DNA from: DATKWD01 sp963704815
Lineage (GTDB): Bacteria > Actinomycetota > Acidimicrobiia > Acidimicrobiales > Salinilacustritrichaceae
Direction: 5' to 3'
Assembly: GCA_963704815.1 (NCBI GenBank)
Contig: CAVPHU010000002.1
Location: forward strand, 62,001 to 126,000
Length of the DNA stretch: 64,000 bases
The number at the start of each line of letters is the position of its first letter. The stretch's first letter is position 1. The notes under the pieces are model-generated. The model ran no database searches, had not been told where the DNA came from, and saw only the letters and a program-made list of their open reading frames with translations. Below, one piece after another: positions 9,501 to 17,231 of this stretch. The translations under genes were made by a program, and so were the position numbers.

Positions 9501-9969
9501 CGCCGATCGGTATGAAGGTGTGCCCGCCCCGGCCCCGTGACATGAGCTGGACGAGGTCGGTGCAGCGGATCTGGCCGGGCTCGGCAGTGGCTTCGAGCCG
9601 CTGGGCTTCGACCACGGGAAGCCCGAAGCAGTCGTCGCCCTCGAATGAAACGTCGCCGACCGACACTCCGATCCGGACCATGAGTTGCTCGTTGGCCGCA
9701 TTCCGGTTGTGCTCGTCTATCGCCTGCTGCACGGCCACGGCACCGGCCAGACCGTCGGCTGCACCCGTGAAGGTGGCCATCATGCCGTCGCCGAGGTGCT
9801 TGACGACGGTTCCTCGGTTGGCCTCGATGGCCGTGCTCACGAGTCGGTCGTGGACATGACGCAGCACATCGGCGGCCTCCTCGCCGAGCCGCGAGCGGAG
9901 TTCGGTCGATCCGGCGAGATCGGTGAACAGCACGGTTGCGGTGTCGGTGCGGTCGCCCTCGTCGCTCAC
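6460..9969 (-). CDS. adenylate/guanylate cyclase with AAA ATPase and TPR-like regulatory region
   Basis: 1169-residue signalling protein. Residues 8-180 form a class III nucleotide cyclase domain (TVLFTDLAGST with metal-binding Asp, KHLGDGMMATF, IGVSVGDV). An AAA_16-type NTPase follows, with Walker A GEPGIGKTRL near residue 228 and Walker B VLLVLDDLHW near 345, then a long helical, tetratricopeptide-like region to the C-terminus. This layout resembles cyclase-ATPase regulators common in actinobacteria, which couple an unknown input to cyclic nucleotide synthesis; there is no LuxR helix-turn-helix at the end. GTG 9969 is the start, with TAGCTT 7 bases upstream. The last 40 or so residues after a GGGCC repeat look like out-of-frame read-through into the convergent gene. 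Confidence 0.85.
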   Translation of the reverse strand: MSDEGDRTDTATVLFTDLAGSTELRSRLGEEAADVLRHVHDRLVSTAIEANRGTVVKHLGDGMMATFTGAADGLAGAVAVQQAIDEHNRNAANEQLMVRIGVSVGDVSFEGDDCFGLPVVEAQRLEATAEPGQIRCTDLVQLMSRGRGGHTFIPIGDLELKGIEGRVAALEVGWAPVAAAPRPSKLPRVLTTEGSFEFAGRDQEFETLLSAWKTAVTGVPGVVLVSGEPGIGKTRLVSELARRAMEDDVVVMAGRCDEHVHVAYRPFVDALAQVCRDLAGRPAVDVLGPRAGELRRLLPDLDTVLTEVPETIAGDPEFERFQVLDAIAGAVATISTEVPVLLVLDDLHWAEGPTLAALRHLVEVCSDSPLLVVGTYRDTDLDRSHPLSAMLADFRRRDSVSRLDLVGLNAGGVEAFLERAAGHTLDEAGAALAAAVHSETAGNPFFVGEVLRHLAESGAIVQRDGVWTSDLGLDQVGIPEGIREVVGRRLNRLSDDAGRVLAAAAIVGHEFEVDVVTQLVDVDIDSVLDALDEAAAANLVLDDGVDHYRFAHALVRTTLEEELSTTRRARLHRKAALALEDLHAGHLDDIAPQLAHHWAETADPDPTTAIRWAVVAGLRNLAQAAPDDALRWFESGFDLLDPDDPDPATRAELLVCRAEARMQLGDAAFEDDLLGGARAALTVGDASLAARALMINPRTAWTRGVPVDTDRLAIIDAAQTLVDGDDHLTRLQLLLAKAEQELFAGDDEGRMAAIDEAIRIIDSHDVPLDWLGRAIGHLGMLIPPTHRRRADIRDVVEAARVRIEAAGDTAAGLMNGFGRCTTAITDHDRAAYDRSRDELRAARAMVSGQLPTSIESMLQILEIIDGQMFGRLDAMDAAADRLVEVSTAQTDDSAESYRSLTGFSTARERGTLPELLPILEALHSDVAPGPAAAIKASGLALAGATDLALAELERFRPFDDVADDPGYFITVCCFADAASVLNHAEAARELLPLLDGLEEAEVTQMVTGCFAPGAVTWWIARLHAAAGHPTEAEDLFVRAHQTHDTFGATAHQARARVDHAEFCLDQDRPDDARRLASEALDLVGDGELVDTRNRAERVLTRARLIWPVDPDEPGPAGADMSPPAPARPGPARPTMRPDPDPLSPTRTPWPRRPGRAIGARGRSRSAPTP
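6572..6594. repeat. GGGCC pentanucleotide tandem repeat in the cyclase C-terminus
   Basis: About four and a half copies of GGGCC on the plus strand inside the 3' end of the cyclase gene, where it encodes an Ala/Pro/Arg/Gly run. The unit length is not a multiple of three, so gain or loss of one unit changes the reading frame. In one alternative frame the protein would end at 6551 with ADDATGP, just clear of the convergent gene, instead of at 6460. Confidence 0.75.
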
Positions 9970-10068
9970 GGCCAGGAAGCTACCCGGAGTGGGGATCGTC
10001 CGCTTTGCGAGCCGCAGTGGTGCCTCGTCGCCTCGCATGGAGCATCGCGGCACTACCCTCGCCGGATC

Positions 10069-11997
10069 GTGGACGACGATCGGGGCGAGGTTCTCTGGCA
10101 GCCAGGTGCTGCGATCGAAACCGCCATGGCCCGGTTCGCTCGTCAGACGGGTCACCCCGACCACGCGTCGCTCCACGACTGGTCGGTGAGCGATCTTGGT
10201 GGCTTCTGGGACTCGGTCACCGATTTCACCGGTGTTCGCTGGCACGACCGGCCGAGCCAGGTGCTTGTGGACGAGTCGATGCCCGGCGCGCAATGGTTTC
10301 CGGGCGGCACGCTCAACTACGCCGAGCACGCGCTCCTCGATCGGGGACGCGAGGCCGAGACAGCGGTCGAGTTTCGCGGCCAGACGCGTGACCCGTCGGC
10401 GCTCACCTGGGCCGAGCTCCGCTCCGCCGTCGCTCGCTGTCGAAGCGGCCTTGTCCGGCTCGGCGTCCTGCCCGGCGACCGGGTCGCGGCGTTCGCGCCC
10501 AACATCGCCGAGACGCTGATCGCATTCCTCGCCACCGCGTCGCTCGGCGCCGTGTGGTCGAGCTGTGCACCCGAGTTCGGGGTTCGTGCCGTCGTCGACC
10601 GGCTCAGCCAGATCGAGCCCAAGGTCCTGTTGGCCGTCGACGGCTACCGCTACGGCGCGAAGGACATCGACCGGCGAGACGACGTGGCCGAGATCGTGGC
10701 CGCGTTGCCCTCGCTCGAGTCGGTCGTCTCGATCGCCTACCTCGACGACGGACTCGATCTCGAGACCGCAGTGAGCTGGGGTGCGCTGATGAGCGGTGAG
10801 TCCGCCCCGCTCGAGTTCACGGCCGTTCCGTTCGACCACCCGCTCTACGTGCTCTACAGCTCGGGGACGACCGGTCTGCCCAAGCCCATCGTCCACGGTC
10901 ATGGTGGCATCACCGTCGAGCACCTCAAGGTCCTCACGCTCCATCAGGACCTGACGCCCGACGACACGTTCTTCTGGTTCTCGACCACCGGATGGATGAT
11001 GTGGAACTACCTCGTCTCCGGGCTCCTCACCGGTGCGACGATCGTGTGCTTCGACGGCGACCCCGCGTCGCCCGACCTCTCGCATCTGTGGGTGGTCGCG
11101 GACGAGACGGGCACGACGGTGTTCGGCGCATCGGCTCCGTTCCTGATGGCGTGTCGTGCGGCCGGCATCGAGCCGCAGCGGGGCGCTCTGCGCTGGGTCG
11201 GTTCGACCGGCGCCCCACTTCCACGCGAGGGGTTTCGTTGGGTCGATCAGGCCGTCGGAGTGCCCGTCTCGTCGATCAGTGGCGGTACCGATGTCTGCAC
11301 CGCGTTCGTCGGCACGTCGCCGCTGGTCCCGGTGCGGGCCGGCGAGATCAGCTGCTCGCTGCTCGGATGCGCCGTCGAGGCCTTCGGCCCGACCGGTGAG
11401 GCGTGCCTGCCGGGCACCACCGGCGAGTTGGTGATCACCCGGCCCATGCCGTCCATGCCGGTGGGGTTCTGGGGCGACGATGACGGGAGTCGTTACCGGT
11501 CGGCGTACTTCGACCACTTCCCTGGTGTCTGGCGACACGGCGACTGGATCACCTTCACCGCCGACGGAGCCTGTGTGATCACCGGACGCTCCGATGCCAC
11601 GCTCAACCGCGGCGGAGTACGGCTCGGGACGAGCGACTTCTATGCCGTCGTCGAAGAGCTGGCCGAGATCGACGACAGCCTCGTGGTGCACCTGGAGGAC
11701 GACGAGGGCGGACCCGGCGATCTGCGCCTCTTCGTGGTGCTGGGAGACGGGGACGACCTGACCGACGAGCTGCGATCGAGGATCGCCACCGCCCTCCGTC
11801 GCGACCTGTCGCCGAGACACGTTCCCGACTCGATCGAGGCCGTGCGTGCTGTTCCTCGGACCCTGAGCGGCAAGAAGCTCGAACTGCCGGTGAAGCGGAT
11901 CCTCGAAGGGGCCGACCCCGAGTCGGCCGCCTCGAAAGGCGCGCTCGCCGACCCCACCTCGCTGGACTCCTACATCGAATCGGCGGCCCACCGATGA
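10069..11997 (+). CDS. aacS: acetoacetyl-CoA synthetase
   Basis: 642-residue AMP-forming ligase that activates acetoacetate, or a related 3-keto acid, to its CoA thioester in the cytoplasm. An acetyl-CoA-synthetase-type N-terminal domain (FWDSVTDF, WFPGGTLNYAEH) is followed by the P-loop-like YSSGTTGLPKPIVHG near residue 262, FFWFSTTGWMMWN, the hinge region and a C-terminal GKKLELPVKRIL near residue 600 with the adenylation Lys. WFPGGTLNYAEH and the overall length fit AacS better than acetyl-CoA synthetase. The frame is open further upstream, but that part is antisense to the cyclase; GTG 10069 with TACCCT at 10054-10059 is preferred. First gene of a three-gene set with overlapping stops and starts. 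Confidence 0.88.
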   Translation: MDDDRGEVLWQPGAAIETAMARFARQTGHPDHASLHDWSVSDLGGFWDSVTDFTGVRWHDRPSQVLVDESMPGAQWFPGGTLNYAEHALLDRGREAETAVEFRGQTRDPSALTWAELRSAVARCRSGLVRLGVLPGDRVAAFAPNIAETLIAFLATASLGAVWSSCAPEFGVRAVVDRLSQIEPKVLLAVDGYRYGAKDIDRRDDVAEIVAALPSLESVVSIAYLDDGLDLETAVSWGALMSGESAPLEFTAVPFDHPLYVLYSSGTTGLPKPIVHGHGGITVEHLKVLTLHQDLTPDDTFFWFSTTGWMMWNYLVSGLLTGATIVCFDGDPASPDLSHLWVVADETGTTVFGASAPFLMACRAAGIEPQRGALRWVGSTGAPLPREGFRWVDQAVGVPVSSISGGTDVCTAFVGTSPLVPVRAGEISCSLLGCAVEAFGPTGEACLPGTTGELVITRPMPSMPVGFWGDDDGSRYRSAYFDHFPGVWRHGDWITFTADGACVITGRSDATLNRGGVRLGTSDFYAVVEELAEIDDSLVVHLEDDEGGPGDLRLFVVLGDGDDLTDELRSRIATALRRDLSPRHVPDSIEAVRAVPRTLSGKKLELPVKRILEGADPESAASKGALADPTSLDSYIESAAHR

Positions 11998-12800
11998 CCG
12001 AGCGGGCCCCGATCGGTGAACTGGTCGCCGACCTCGAGGGCGAGCACCGAGCGCTCGACGATCTCCTCGCCGGTCGGGCCGAGTCCGACTGGGCCCTGGC
12101 GACGCCCAGCCCGGGCTGGACCGTCGCCGACCAGGTCGGGCACCTCGGCTACTTCGACCGTACGGCGACGCTGGCCATCGTCGACGAGGACGCATTCGCC
12201 GACCACCTCGTCGAGTCGCTCACCGAGATGGAGCGGGACGGCCTGGACGGAACCTCACTCCGCCAGGCCAGAGCCATGACCCCGGACGACCTCCTCGTGT
12301 GGTGGCGCACCGGAGCCGCCGGACTGGTGCAGGCCGCCGGCCGACTGGATGATGGCGATCGGCTGCCTTGGTACGGCCCGTCGATGGGTGCGAGGTCGTT
12401 CTTGACTGCACGACTCATGGAGACCTGGGCCCACGCACACGACCTGGCCGACACGTTCGGTGTCGAGGTCTCGCCGACCACGCGGCTTCGCCACATCGCT
12501 CAACTCGGCTTCATCACCCGGGGATGGTCCCATGCCGTGCGTGGGCAGGAGATGCCCGCAGGTGAGGTTCGGGTCGAGTTGTCGGTTCCGGGCGAGGAGG
12601 TCTGGACCTGGGGATCGGAGGCCGCCACCGACTCGATCACCGGGTCGGCGCTGGGCTTCTGTCAGGTCGTCACCCAGCGCCGCCACGTGCACGACACGGA
12701 TCTCGCGGTGAGCGGAGACGCCGCAGCCGAATGGATGTCCATCGCGCAGGCCTTTGCCGGCGCGCCCACCGACGGACCGCCCCCGAGGAGCACCCGATGA
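11994..12800 (+). CDS. TIGR03084 family protein (maleylpyruvate isomerase-like fold)
   Basis: 268-residue protein of the actinobacterial TIGR03084 group, related to the DinB/mycothiol-dependent maleylpyruvate isomerase fold. The N-terminal four-helix region has TPSPGWTVADQVGHLGYFD, carrying the first conserved metal-type His, and METWAHAHDLAD supplies two more His; a C-terminal mixed domain follows. Relatives bind a divalent metal and act with mycothiol or remain uncharacterised. Its ATG overlaps the stop of aacS (ATGA), and its own stop overlaps the next start in the same way, so the three genes should be translated together. This places it in a short- or medium-chain acyl-CoA pathway. Confidence 0.75.
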   Translation: MTERAPIGELVADLEGEHRALDDLLAGRAESDWALATPSPGWTVADQVGHLGYFDRTATLAIVDEDAFADHLVESLTEMERDGLDGTSLRQARAMTPDDLLVWWRTGAAGLVQAAGRLDDGDRLPWYGPSMGARSFLTARLMETWAHAHDLADTFGVEVSPTTRLRHIAQLGFITRGWSHAVRGQEMPAGEVRVELSVPGEEVWTWGSEAATDSITGSALGFCQVVTQRRHVHDTDLAVSGDAAAEWMSIAQAFAGAPTDGPPPRSTR

Positions 12801-13558
12801 CCGTTCATGTGGCCAGCGCCGAGCGGGTGACGACCATCACGCTCGACGACGGCTCGACGCGCAACGCGCTCAGCCCCGACCTGGTCGGCGCCGTGCGCGA
12901 GGCCATCGCCGCCGCCGATGCCGACCCCGATGTCCGGGTGATCGTGCTCACCAACGAAGGCTCGGTCTTCTGCTCGGGCGCCGACATGCGTCACCAGAGC
13001 AGCGACGAGGGCCGATCCACCGGACGGGTGGGTGGCGGCTTCGAAGACCTGCTGTTCGACATGCTGAGCTCACCCACGCCCATCGTCGGGCGGATCGCCG
13101 GTCACGCGCTCGGAGGGGGAGTCGGGCTGGCCGCGGCCTGCGACATCTCGGTCGTCGACGTCGAGGCCAGACTGGGGTTCACCGAGGTCCGTCTCGGCCT
13201 GAGTCCGGCCATCATCTCGGTCGTCTGCCTCCCGAAGATGCGGCGAGGCGAGGCGACCGAGGCGTTTCTGCGAGGCAATCGTTTCAGCGGCGCGCACGCG
13301 GCCGACCTCGGCCTGGTGAATCGTGCGGTTGCTCGCGATGATCTCGACGCAGCGGTGGCCGAGATCGTGGCTGACCTGGCGCTGGGCGGCCCGACCGGTA
13401 TGGCGGCGTCGAAGCGGCTGGTGCACCAGGTGCCACGGATGGACACCGCAGAAGCGTTCCGGTGGACCGCCGAGCTCTCAGCCGAGCTGTTCGCCGGCCC
13501 CGAGGGCCGCGAGGGCATGGCGGCATTCCTCGACAAGCGCGACCCCGACTGGCGCTGA
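12797..13558 (+). CDS. enoyl-CoA hydratase/isomerase family protein
   Basis: 253-residue crotonase-fold enzyme. Visible blocks are FCSGADM with the first oxyanion-hole Gly-Ala-Asp, AGHALGGGVGLAAACDISV with the second oxyanion hole and the helix carrying one catalytic position, LGFTEVRLGLSPAI, and FLRGNRFSGAHAADLGLVN. It hydrates or isomerises an enoyl-CoA. Which of the many crotonase reactions it performs cannot be decided here. ATG 12797 overlaps the stop of the preceding gene (ATGA). Last gene of the set with aacS; the next gene converges 13 bases downstream. Confidence 0.88.
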   Translation: MTVHVASAERVTTITLDDGSTRNALSPDLVGAVREAIAAADADPDVRVIVLTNEGSVFCSGADMRHQSSDEGRSTGRVGGGFEDLLFDMLSSPTPIVGRIAGHALGGGVGLAAACDISVVDVEARLGFTEVRLGLSPAIISVVCLPKMRRGEATEAFLRGNRFSGAHAADLGLVNRAVARDDLDAAVAEIVADLALGGPTGMAASKRLVHQVPRMDTAEAFRWTAELSAELFAGPEGREGMAAFLDKRDPDWR

Positions 13559-13571
13559 CCTCCGAGATGGG

Positions 13572-14729
13572 TCAACGCTGGCCGGGGGACATGTAGAACC
13601 AGATCGGGAACGGAGCGCCCTGATCGGCGATGGCCTTGCGGGCGGCCATGATCGTCTTGCCCGCTTCGGTCTGGTCGAAGAACCACGACTCGATCTGTCG
13701 ACCGCCGGGGTCGGGCGTGTCGGCGAGTTCGATCGCAGCTTCCTCGTAGTACGTGCGGATGTCGTGACAGACGGCGATGGGGATCTCGCCGGGGATACCG
13801 ACTTCGTCCCACTTCGCACCTTCGCTGATCTGATGAAACACCGCGAGGGCATCGGGCACGCCGTCGGCGTCGATCACCCGCCCCACCGAGGTGGCACCTC
13901 GACGCTCGAGCACCCGGTCGTAGGCCTTGCGGATGCCGCGAGCCTCGTCGACGGCGGCCGGAAGGTCGGGGTCGTAGCGAGGAGGGAGCGAGCAGGAGAG
14001 CGGCTGGTCCTCGGCGTCGGGAATGGTCTCGGGGTGGTCGACGAGCACCGGGCCCGATGGCTCGTCCAGCAGCGCGAACGCACGGGCGATGACATCGTGC
14101 TGGAACTCGGCGTCGTTGGGCTTGCCGAGCGGGCGGCCGAGGGGGAACTCGCAGTGGAGCGCTCGGGGTGGCGCGACCTTCTCGGCCATGGCCCGGACCG
14201 ACGACAACGTGACGGTCGCGATGCCGGCAGCTTCGAACACATGGGCGAGCACACTCACGGTGCGCGTGCAGAGTGGTCAGACGGGGGTGAGCAGCACGAC
14301 GTCGACGCCGTCGTGCTTGGCTTCGGCCGCCGCAGCCGGCCCGGAGTCGAGGCGGATCGTCGACACGTCGTCGGGTTGGTTGCCGGCGAACGAGAAGTGG
14401 CGGGGTGCCACGGCTCCGATGATGCCCCGAGCGACGAGCTCGTCGAGCCGATCGATCGGGTAGACCACGTTGAGGTCGAGGGTGACCGCCGTGTGGTCGA
14501 AGTTCGGGCTCCAGTGGCCCATGACGAGGTCGCGGCGGTCACTGGCGATCGTCCGGTAGCCCGTGTCTGCGGCGCTGAAGGCCTCGTCGTCGGGGGTGTG
14601 CAGCGCAGCAGAGGTGACGATGGCCACCGTGGCTTCGCTGAGGTCGACACCGGTGACGAACGCCGGGTCGTCGAAGGTCGGCGCCGGAAGCGTGGATGAG
14701 TAGTCGCGCATCGCCTCGTCGCCGGACAT
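13572..14729 (-). CDS. selenoprotein of the glycine/betaine/D-proline reductase B family, Sec at an in-frame UGA
   Basis: Read as one gene of 385 residues in which UGA at 14279-14277 (codon 151) encodes selenocysteine. Upstream, DLNVVYPIDRL, GAVAPRHFSFAG and DGVDVVLLTPV lead into UPLCTRTVSVLAHVFEAAGIATV, then FPLGRPLGKPNDAEFQ and a C-terminal PIWFYMSPGQR. The order and spacing match the selenoprotein B family (GrdB/PrdB and aerobic relatives), where a U-x-x-C redox motif follows the LTPV strand. Both halves share one frame, and nothing but the UGA separates them. A stem-loop follows the UGA. Clostridial members reductively cleave glycine, betaine or D-proline; relatives in aerobes have no assigned substrate. 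TAGGGT at 14737-14742 lies 7 bases before the ATG. Standard gene finders would split this gene or start it late at 14258. Confidence 0.85.
14249..14276 (-). promoter_or_regulatory. candidate bacterial SECIS hairpin after the Sec codon
   Basis: Directly 3' of the UGA (first base after it is 14276) the transcript can form a 6-pair stem, GCGCAC with GUGUGC (one G-U pair), closing the five-base loop CGUGA at +18 to +22. Bacterial SECIS elements place a short apical loop about 16-37 bases after UGA with a G in its first two bases; this fits. The lower part of the element is weak, and folding was done by eye. Confidence 0.5.
14277..14279 (-). other. selenocysteine codon (UGA)
   Basis: The only stop triplet between 14729 and 13572 in this frame. 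It sits in the context LLTPV-U-PLC, giving the U-x-x-C motif of the family. Decoding would need SelA, SelB, SelD and tRNA-Sec, none of which is seen in this window. Confidence 0.8.
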
Positions 14730-14792
14730 GGCGGCGACCCTACAACTTCTGCGCCTTGTCGTGCCAGAACATTGTCCTGGCGGAACGTCGTC

Positions 14793-15254
14793 TCACCGAG
14801 GCGGCTGGTGCGGGCGGTCGCCGAGCAGATAGCGGGCCCCCTCGCCACGCGATGCGGCCTGATCATCAGGGTTGTAGAGCGCACACGCCTTCAGCGACAG
14901 GCAGCCGCACCCGATGCAGTCGGTCAACTGATCGCGCAGTCGGACCAGCGTGTCGATCTGCTCGTCGAGGGTCGGCTTCCACGACCGGGAGATCCGGGCC
15001 CAGTCGGCCTTGGTGGGTGTCCGTTCGTCGGGGAGTGACGCCAACGTCTCGCGGATCAGGTCGAGACTCATGCCGACCTGTTGTGCGATCCGGATGAAGC
15101 TGATGCGGCGCAGTTCGTCGCGGGCGAACCGGCGCTGCCCGCCCACGGATCGCTCGGCGGTGATGAGGCCCTCCGATTCGTAGAAACGGAGGGCGCTCGC
15201 GGTGACCCCGGTCCGCTCGACGACATCGCCGATGGACAGAGAAGGCTCGACCAT
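14793..15254 (-). CDS. soxR: redox-sensing transcriptional activator SoxR
   Basis: 153-residue MerR-family regulator. An N-terminal winged helix (LSIGDVVERTGVTASALRFYESEGLI) is followed by the dimer helix and the cysteine cluster CIGCGCLSLKAC then LYNPDD, the C-x2-C-x-C-x5-C ligand set of the SoxR [2Fe-2S] centre. Oxidation of the cluster by redox-cycling compounds untwists target promoters; in actinobacteria the regulon is small and answers redox-active metabolites more than general superoxide stress. ATG 15254 was chosen because LSIGD begins right after it. Divergent from the gene at 15307, with a SoxR-type operator in between. The 3' neighbour is the selenoprotein gene, which has its own upstream box. 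Confidence 0.92.
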   Translation of the reverse strand: MVEPSLSIGDVVERTGVTASALRFYESEGLITAERSVGGQRRFARDELRRISFIRIAQQVGMSLDLIRETLASLPDERTPTKADWARISRSWKPTLDEQIDTLVRLRDQLTDCIGCGCLSLKACALYNPDDQAASRGEGARYLLGDRPHQPPR

Positions 15255-15268
15255 GGCCGGATCATCTC

Positions 15269-15299
15269 TTGACCTCAAGTGAACTTCAAGTTCTATCTT
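15269..15299 (+). promoter_or_regulatory. SoxR-type promoter with operator in a 19-bp spacer
   Basis: Minus-35 TTGACC at 15269-15274 and minus-10 TATCTT at 15294-15299 are 19 bases apart, the over-long spacing used by MerR-family activators. The spacer region holds CCTCAAGTGAACTTCAAG (15273-15290), identical at 15 of 18 positions to the soxS operator of E. coli as I recall it. The GTG of the target gene lies 7 bases after the minus-10, so the transcript should be leaderless. Confidence 0.85.
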
Positions 15300-15306
15300 C
15301 CGGTCG

Positions 15307-16512
15307 GTGGACGACATCGCTGCCCTCTCAGACGGGCAGTTGGTCGCCGAGACCGCGCGCAAGGTCGCCCGACCGCGGCGAGATCCAGCTGATTCCTTCG
15401 TGCTCCACTCGCCGCTCGAGCTGACCGCCCGGGCGCTCCTGCTTCGTCTCGTGGCACCGTCAGGCCGCGACGCCGCACGTCGTCGCATCGTCCAGTTGGG
15501 CGAGACGTTCGAGGCGTGGGGGCCGGCGGCCGTGCTCCCCGCGGTGGAGGAGCGCGCGTTCTCGGACGTTCCGACTGCGGTCGCGGCGCTGGCGGGGGCC
15601 ATCGGTCGCGGCGACGTGGATGCGGTCGACGCTCCGGCGGCGTGGATCGGCGATCGTGCCGATCCCCATGACCTCGCCTCCCTCCTGGGCGCCGAGGTGC
15701 TGCCGCGGTTGGGGGCTGCGGCCCATGCACCGATCTTCTTCTTCCACCTGCCGCGGGTCGCCGAGAACGGTGAGGTCACGGGGCGACTCCTTCGACCGTT
15801 GATGCGCGAACTCGCACGCATGCCGGACGCTCGCCTCGAGTGGCTCGACGATCGTGGGTCTGCCCGGGAGCCATCCGGGGCGGCGCTGACGCGGGCGCTG
15901 GGATCTGCCCGCCACCGAGGCCGTCCGGAGGTCGACTTCATCGCGCCGATCATGGCCAGGGTCGACGACGCAGAGACGGCGACGCTTCTCGGGCCGGTCG
16001 TCGGCGCCCGGCGCATCCATGATCGGGGACGCGAGGTCCTGCGCTCGGCAGCTCGTTCGATGCTGCTCGAGTCGACCGAGTTCACGCCCTACATCTGGAC
16101 CCACTGCCTGACGCTGCCCCAGGCGGCGCTGGGATGTGCCCCGTCGCTCAGCGATCCTTCGCTCGCCCTCGCCGTGGCCGCCACCCATGTCGTGGGGTTT
16201 CGGTCGGCCTTCGCCGTCGTGCCGCTCGACGATCGGCTCCCCGAATCGATGGGCGGCTCGCTCTACGAAGCCATCGAAGCCGGCCCGGACGAGGCCGCAG
16301 CCGTGGCCCTCGGCCTCCGCCAGGCCGATCACTCGTCGGCGACGGTCGCCCTCGCGACCCGGGCAGCGGCCCACCCGGACGCGCACTACGTCAAGTACAC
16401 CCTCGCTTGCCTCGATGCCGCCGCAGTCGATCCCGACGCCACCGGCCTGTATCTCGCAGCAGCCGCCAAGCTGGCCGGCTACTGGTCCCGCCTCGATCGG
16501 GTGGATTCGTGA
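15307..16512 (+). CDS. uncharacterised SoxR-target protein, largely helical
   Basis: 401-residue protein starting at GTG 15307 directly behind the SoxR-type promoter, so it should be the main local SoxR target. The sequence is Ala/Leu-rich and predicted mostly helical, without signal peptide or membrane segment. His-bearing motifs that may bind a metal or cofactor are HAPIFFFHLP (about 140), YIWTHCLTLPQAA (about 265), HYVKYTLACLDAA near 365 and YLAAAAKLAGYW at the end. The pattern faintly recalls questin-oxidase-like proteins, which act on polyketide quinones, but I cannot confirm that. The following MBL-fold gene starts inside its stop codon (GTGA), so both are probably induced together. A role in handling quinone-like redox-cycling compounds is inference from the regulator only. 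Confidence 0.75.
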   Translation: MDDIAALSDGQLVAETARKVARPRRDPADSFVLHSPLELTARALLLRLVAPSGRDAARRRIVQLGETFEAWGPAAVLPAVEERAFSDVPTAVAALAGAIGRGDVDAVDAPAAWIGDRADPHDLASLLGAEVLPRLGAAAHAPIFFFHLPRVAENGEVTGRLLRPLMRELARMPDARLEWLDDRGSAREPSGAALTRALGSARHRGRPEVDFIAPIMARVDDAETATLLGPVVGARRIHDRGREVLRSAARSMLLESTEFTPYIWTHCLTLPQAALGCAPSLSDPSLALAVAATHVVGFRSAFAVVPLDDRLPESMGGSLYEAIEAGPDEAAAVALGLRQADHSSATVALATRAAAHPDAHYVKYTLACLDAAAVDPDATGLYLAAAAKLAGYWSRLDRVDS

Positions 16513-17207
16513 GCCAAGATGCCTCGATGAGCGGCGACTGGACTGTGGACCAACTCGACCTGGGAGCGATCACCCAGCTGCCCGACTGGCACCCCGAGTC
16601 CTCGACGTTCCCCGATGGCTACCGAGTCCACGGGTGGCTCATCCGCGGCGCAGCCGGGATCTTTCTCGTCGACACCGGCGTCGGAATCGGCTCTGACGTC
16701 ATCGACGAGTGGTATGCACCCGAGACGGTCGAGATCGGCGAGGCGCTGGCCACGCTCGGGGTCGGCATCGGCGATGTCGATGCGGTGGTGGTGAGCCACC
16801 TCCACTTCGATCACTGTGGCCAGCTCAATGCCTTCGACGTGCCCGTCGTCGTGCAGTCCGCAGAGTTGGAGATGCTCGCGGACCCGATCTACACGGTGGC
16901 CGAGTGGGCGGATCGCGACCCCGATCGTTGGCAGGTCATCGACGGCGACCACGACCTCGCCCCCGGGGTTCGGGTGGTGTCGACCCCTGGCCACACACCG
17001 GGACATCAGTCGGTGGTCGTCGAGACGAGTGAAGGCACGGTGGTGATCGGTGGCCAGTGTTCGTTCCGGTTCGACGACCTCCACGCCCGAGAGCCCGGCG
17101 CAACGAATGTGCACGATGAGACCCCGCAATCGACCGCGATCGCGTCACTCGATCGGCTCGCCGCACTCGACCCGGTGCGGGTGTTCCTCAGTCACGACCT
17201 GGAGTAG
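16509..17207 (+). CDS. metallo-beta-lactamase-fold hydrolase
   Basis: 232-residue MBL-fold protein of the lactonase/glyoxalase-II-like type. Metal ligands are visible in VVSHLHFDHCGQ (HxHxDH), STPGHTPGHQS (third His) and near the C-terminus FLSHDL. A dinuclear zinc site is expected; substrates in this branch include lactones and thioesters, none specified here. GTG 16509 overlaps the stop of the preceding gene (GTGA); an ATG at 16527 is the alternative start, 6 codons in. The coupling suggests joint SoxR-type control and a shared pathway with the gene before it. Confidence 0.85.
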   Translation: MSQDASMSGDWTVDQLDLGAITQLPDWHPESSTFPDGYRVHGWLIRGAAGIFLVDTGVGIGSDVIDEWYAPETVEIGEALATLGVGIGDVDAVVVSHLHFDHCGQLNAFDVPVVVQSAELEMLADPIYTVAEWADRDPDRWQVIDGDHDLAPGVRVVSTPGHTPGHQSVVVETSEGTVVIGGQCSFRFDDLHAREPGATNVHDETPQSTAIASLDRLAALDPVRVFLSHDLE

Positions 17208-17231
17208 CCGTCCGAACCGTCCGGGCGGGCT

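Noticed and set aside
9970..12195. N-terminal extension of the cyclase frame to 1911 residues
   Set aside because: The extra part is antisense to aacS; the cyclase motif begins at the GTG 9969 start.
13572..14729. Reading the selenoprotein region as two separate small genes or a nonsense pseudogene
   Set aside because: Both halves are in one frame, the UGA falls on the Sec position of a known family, the C-terminal half has no convincing start of its own, and the rest of the gene shows no decay.
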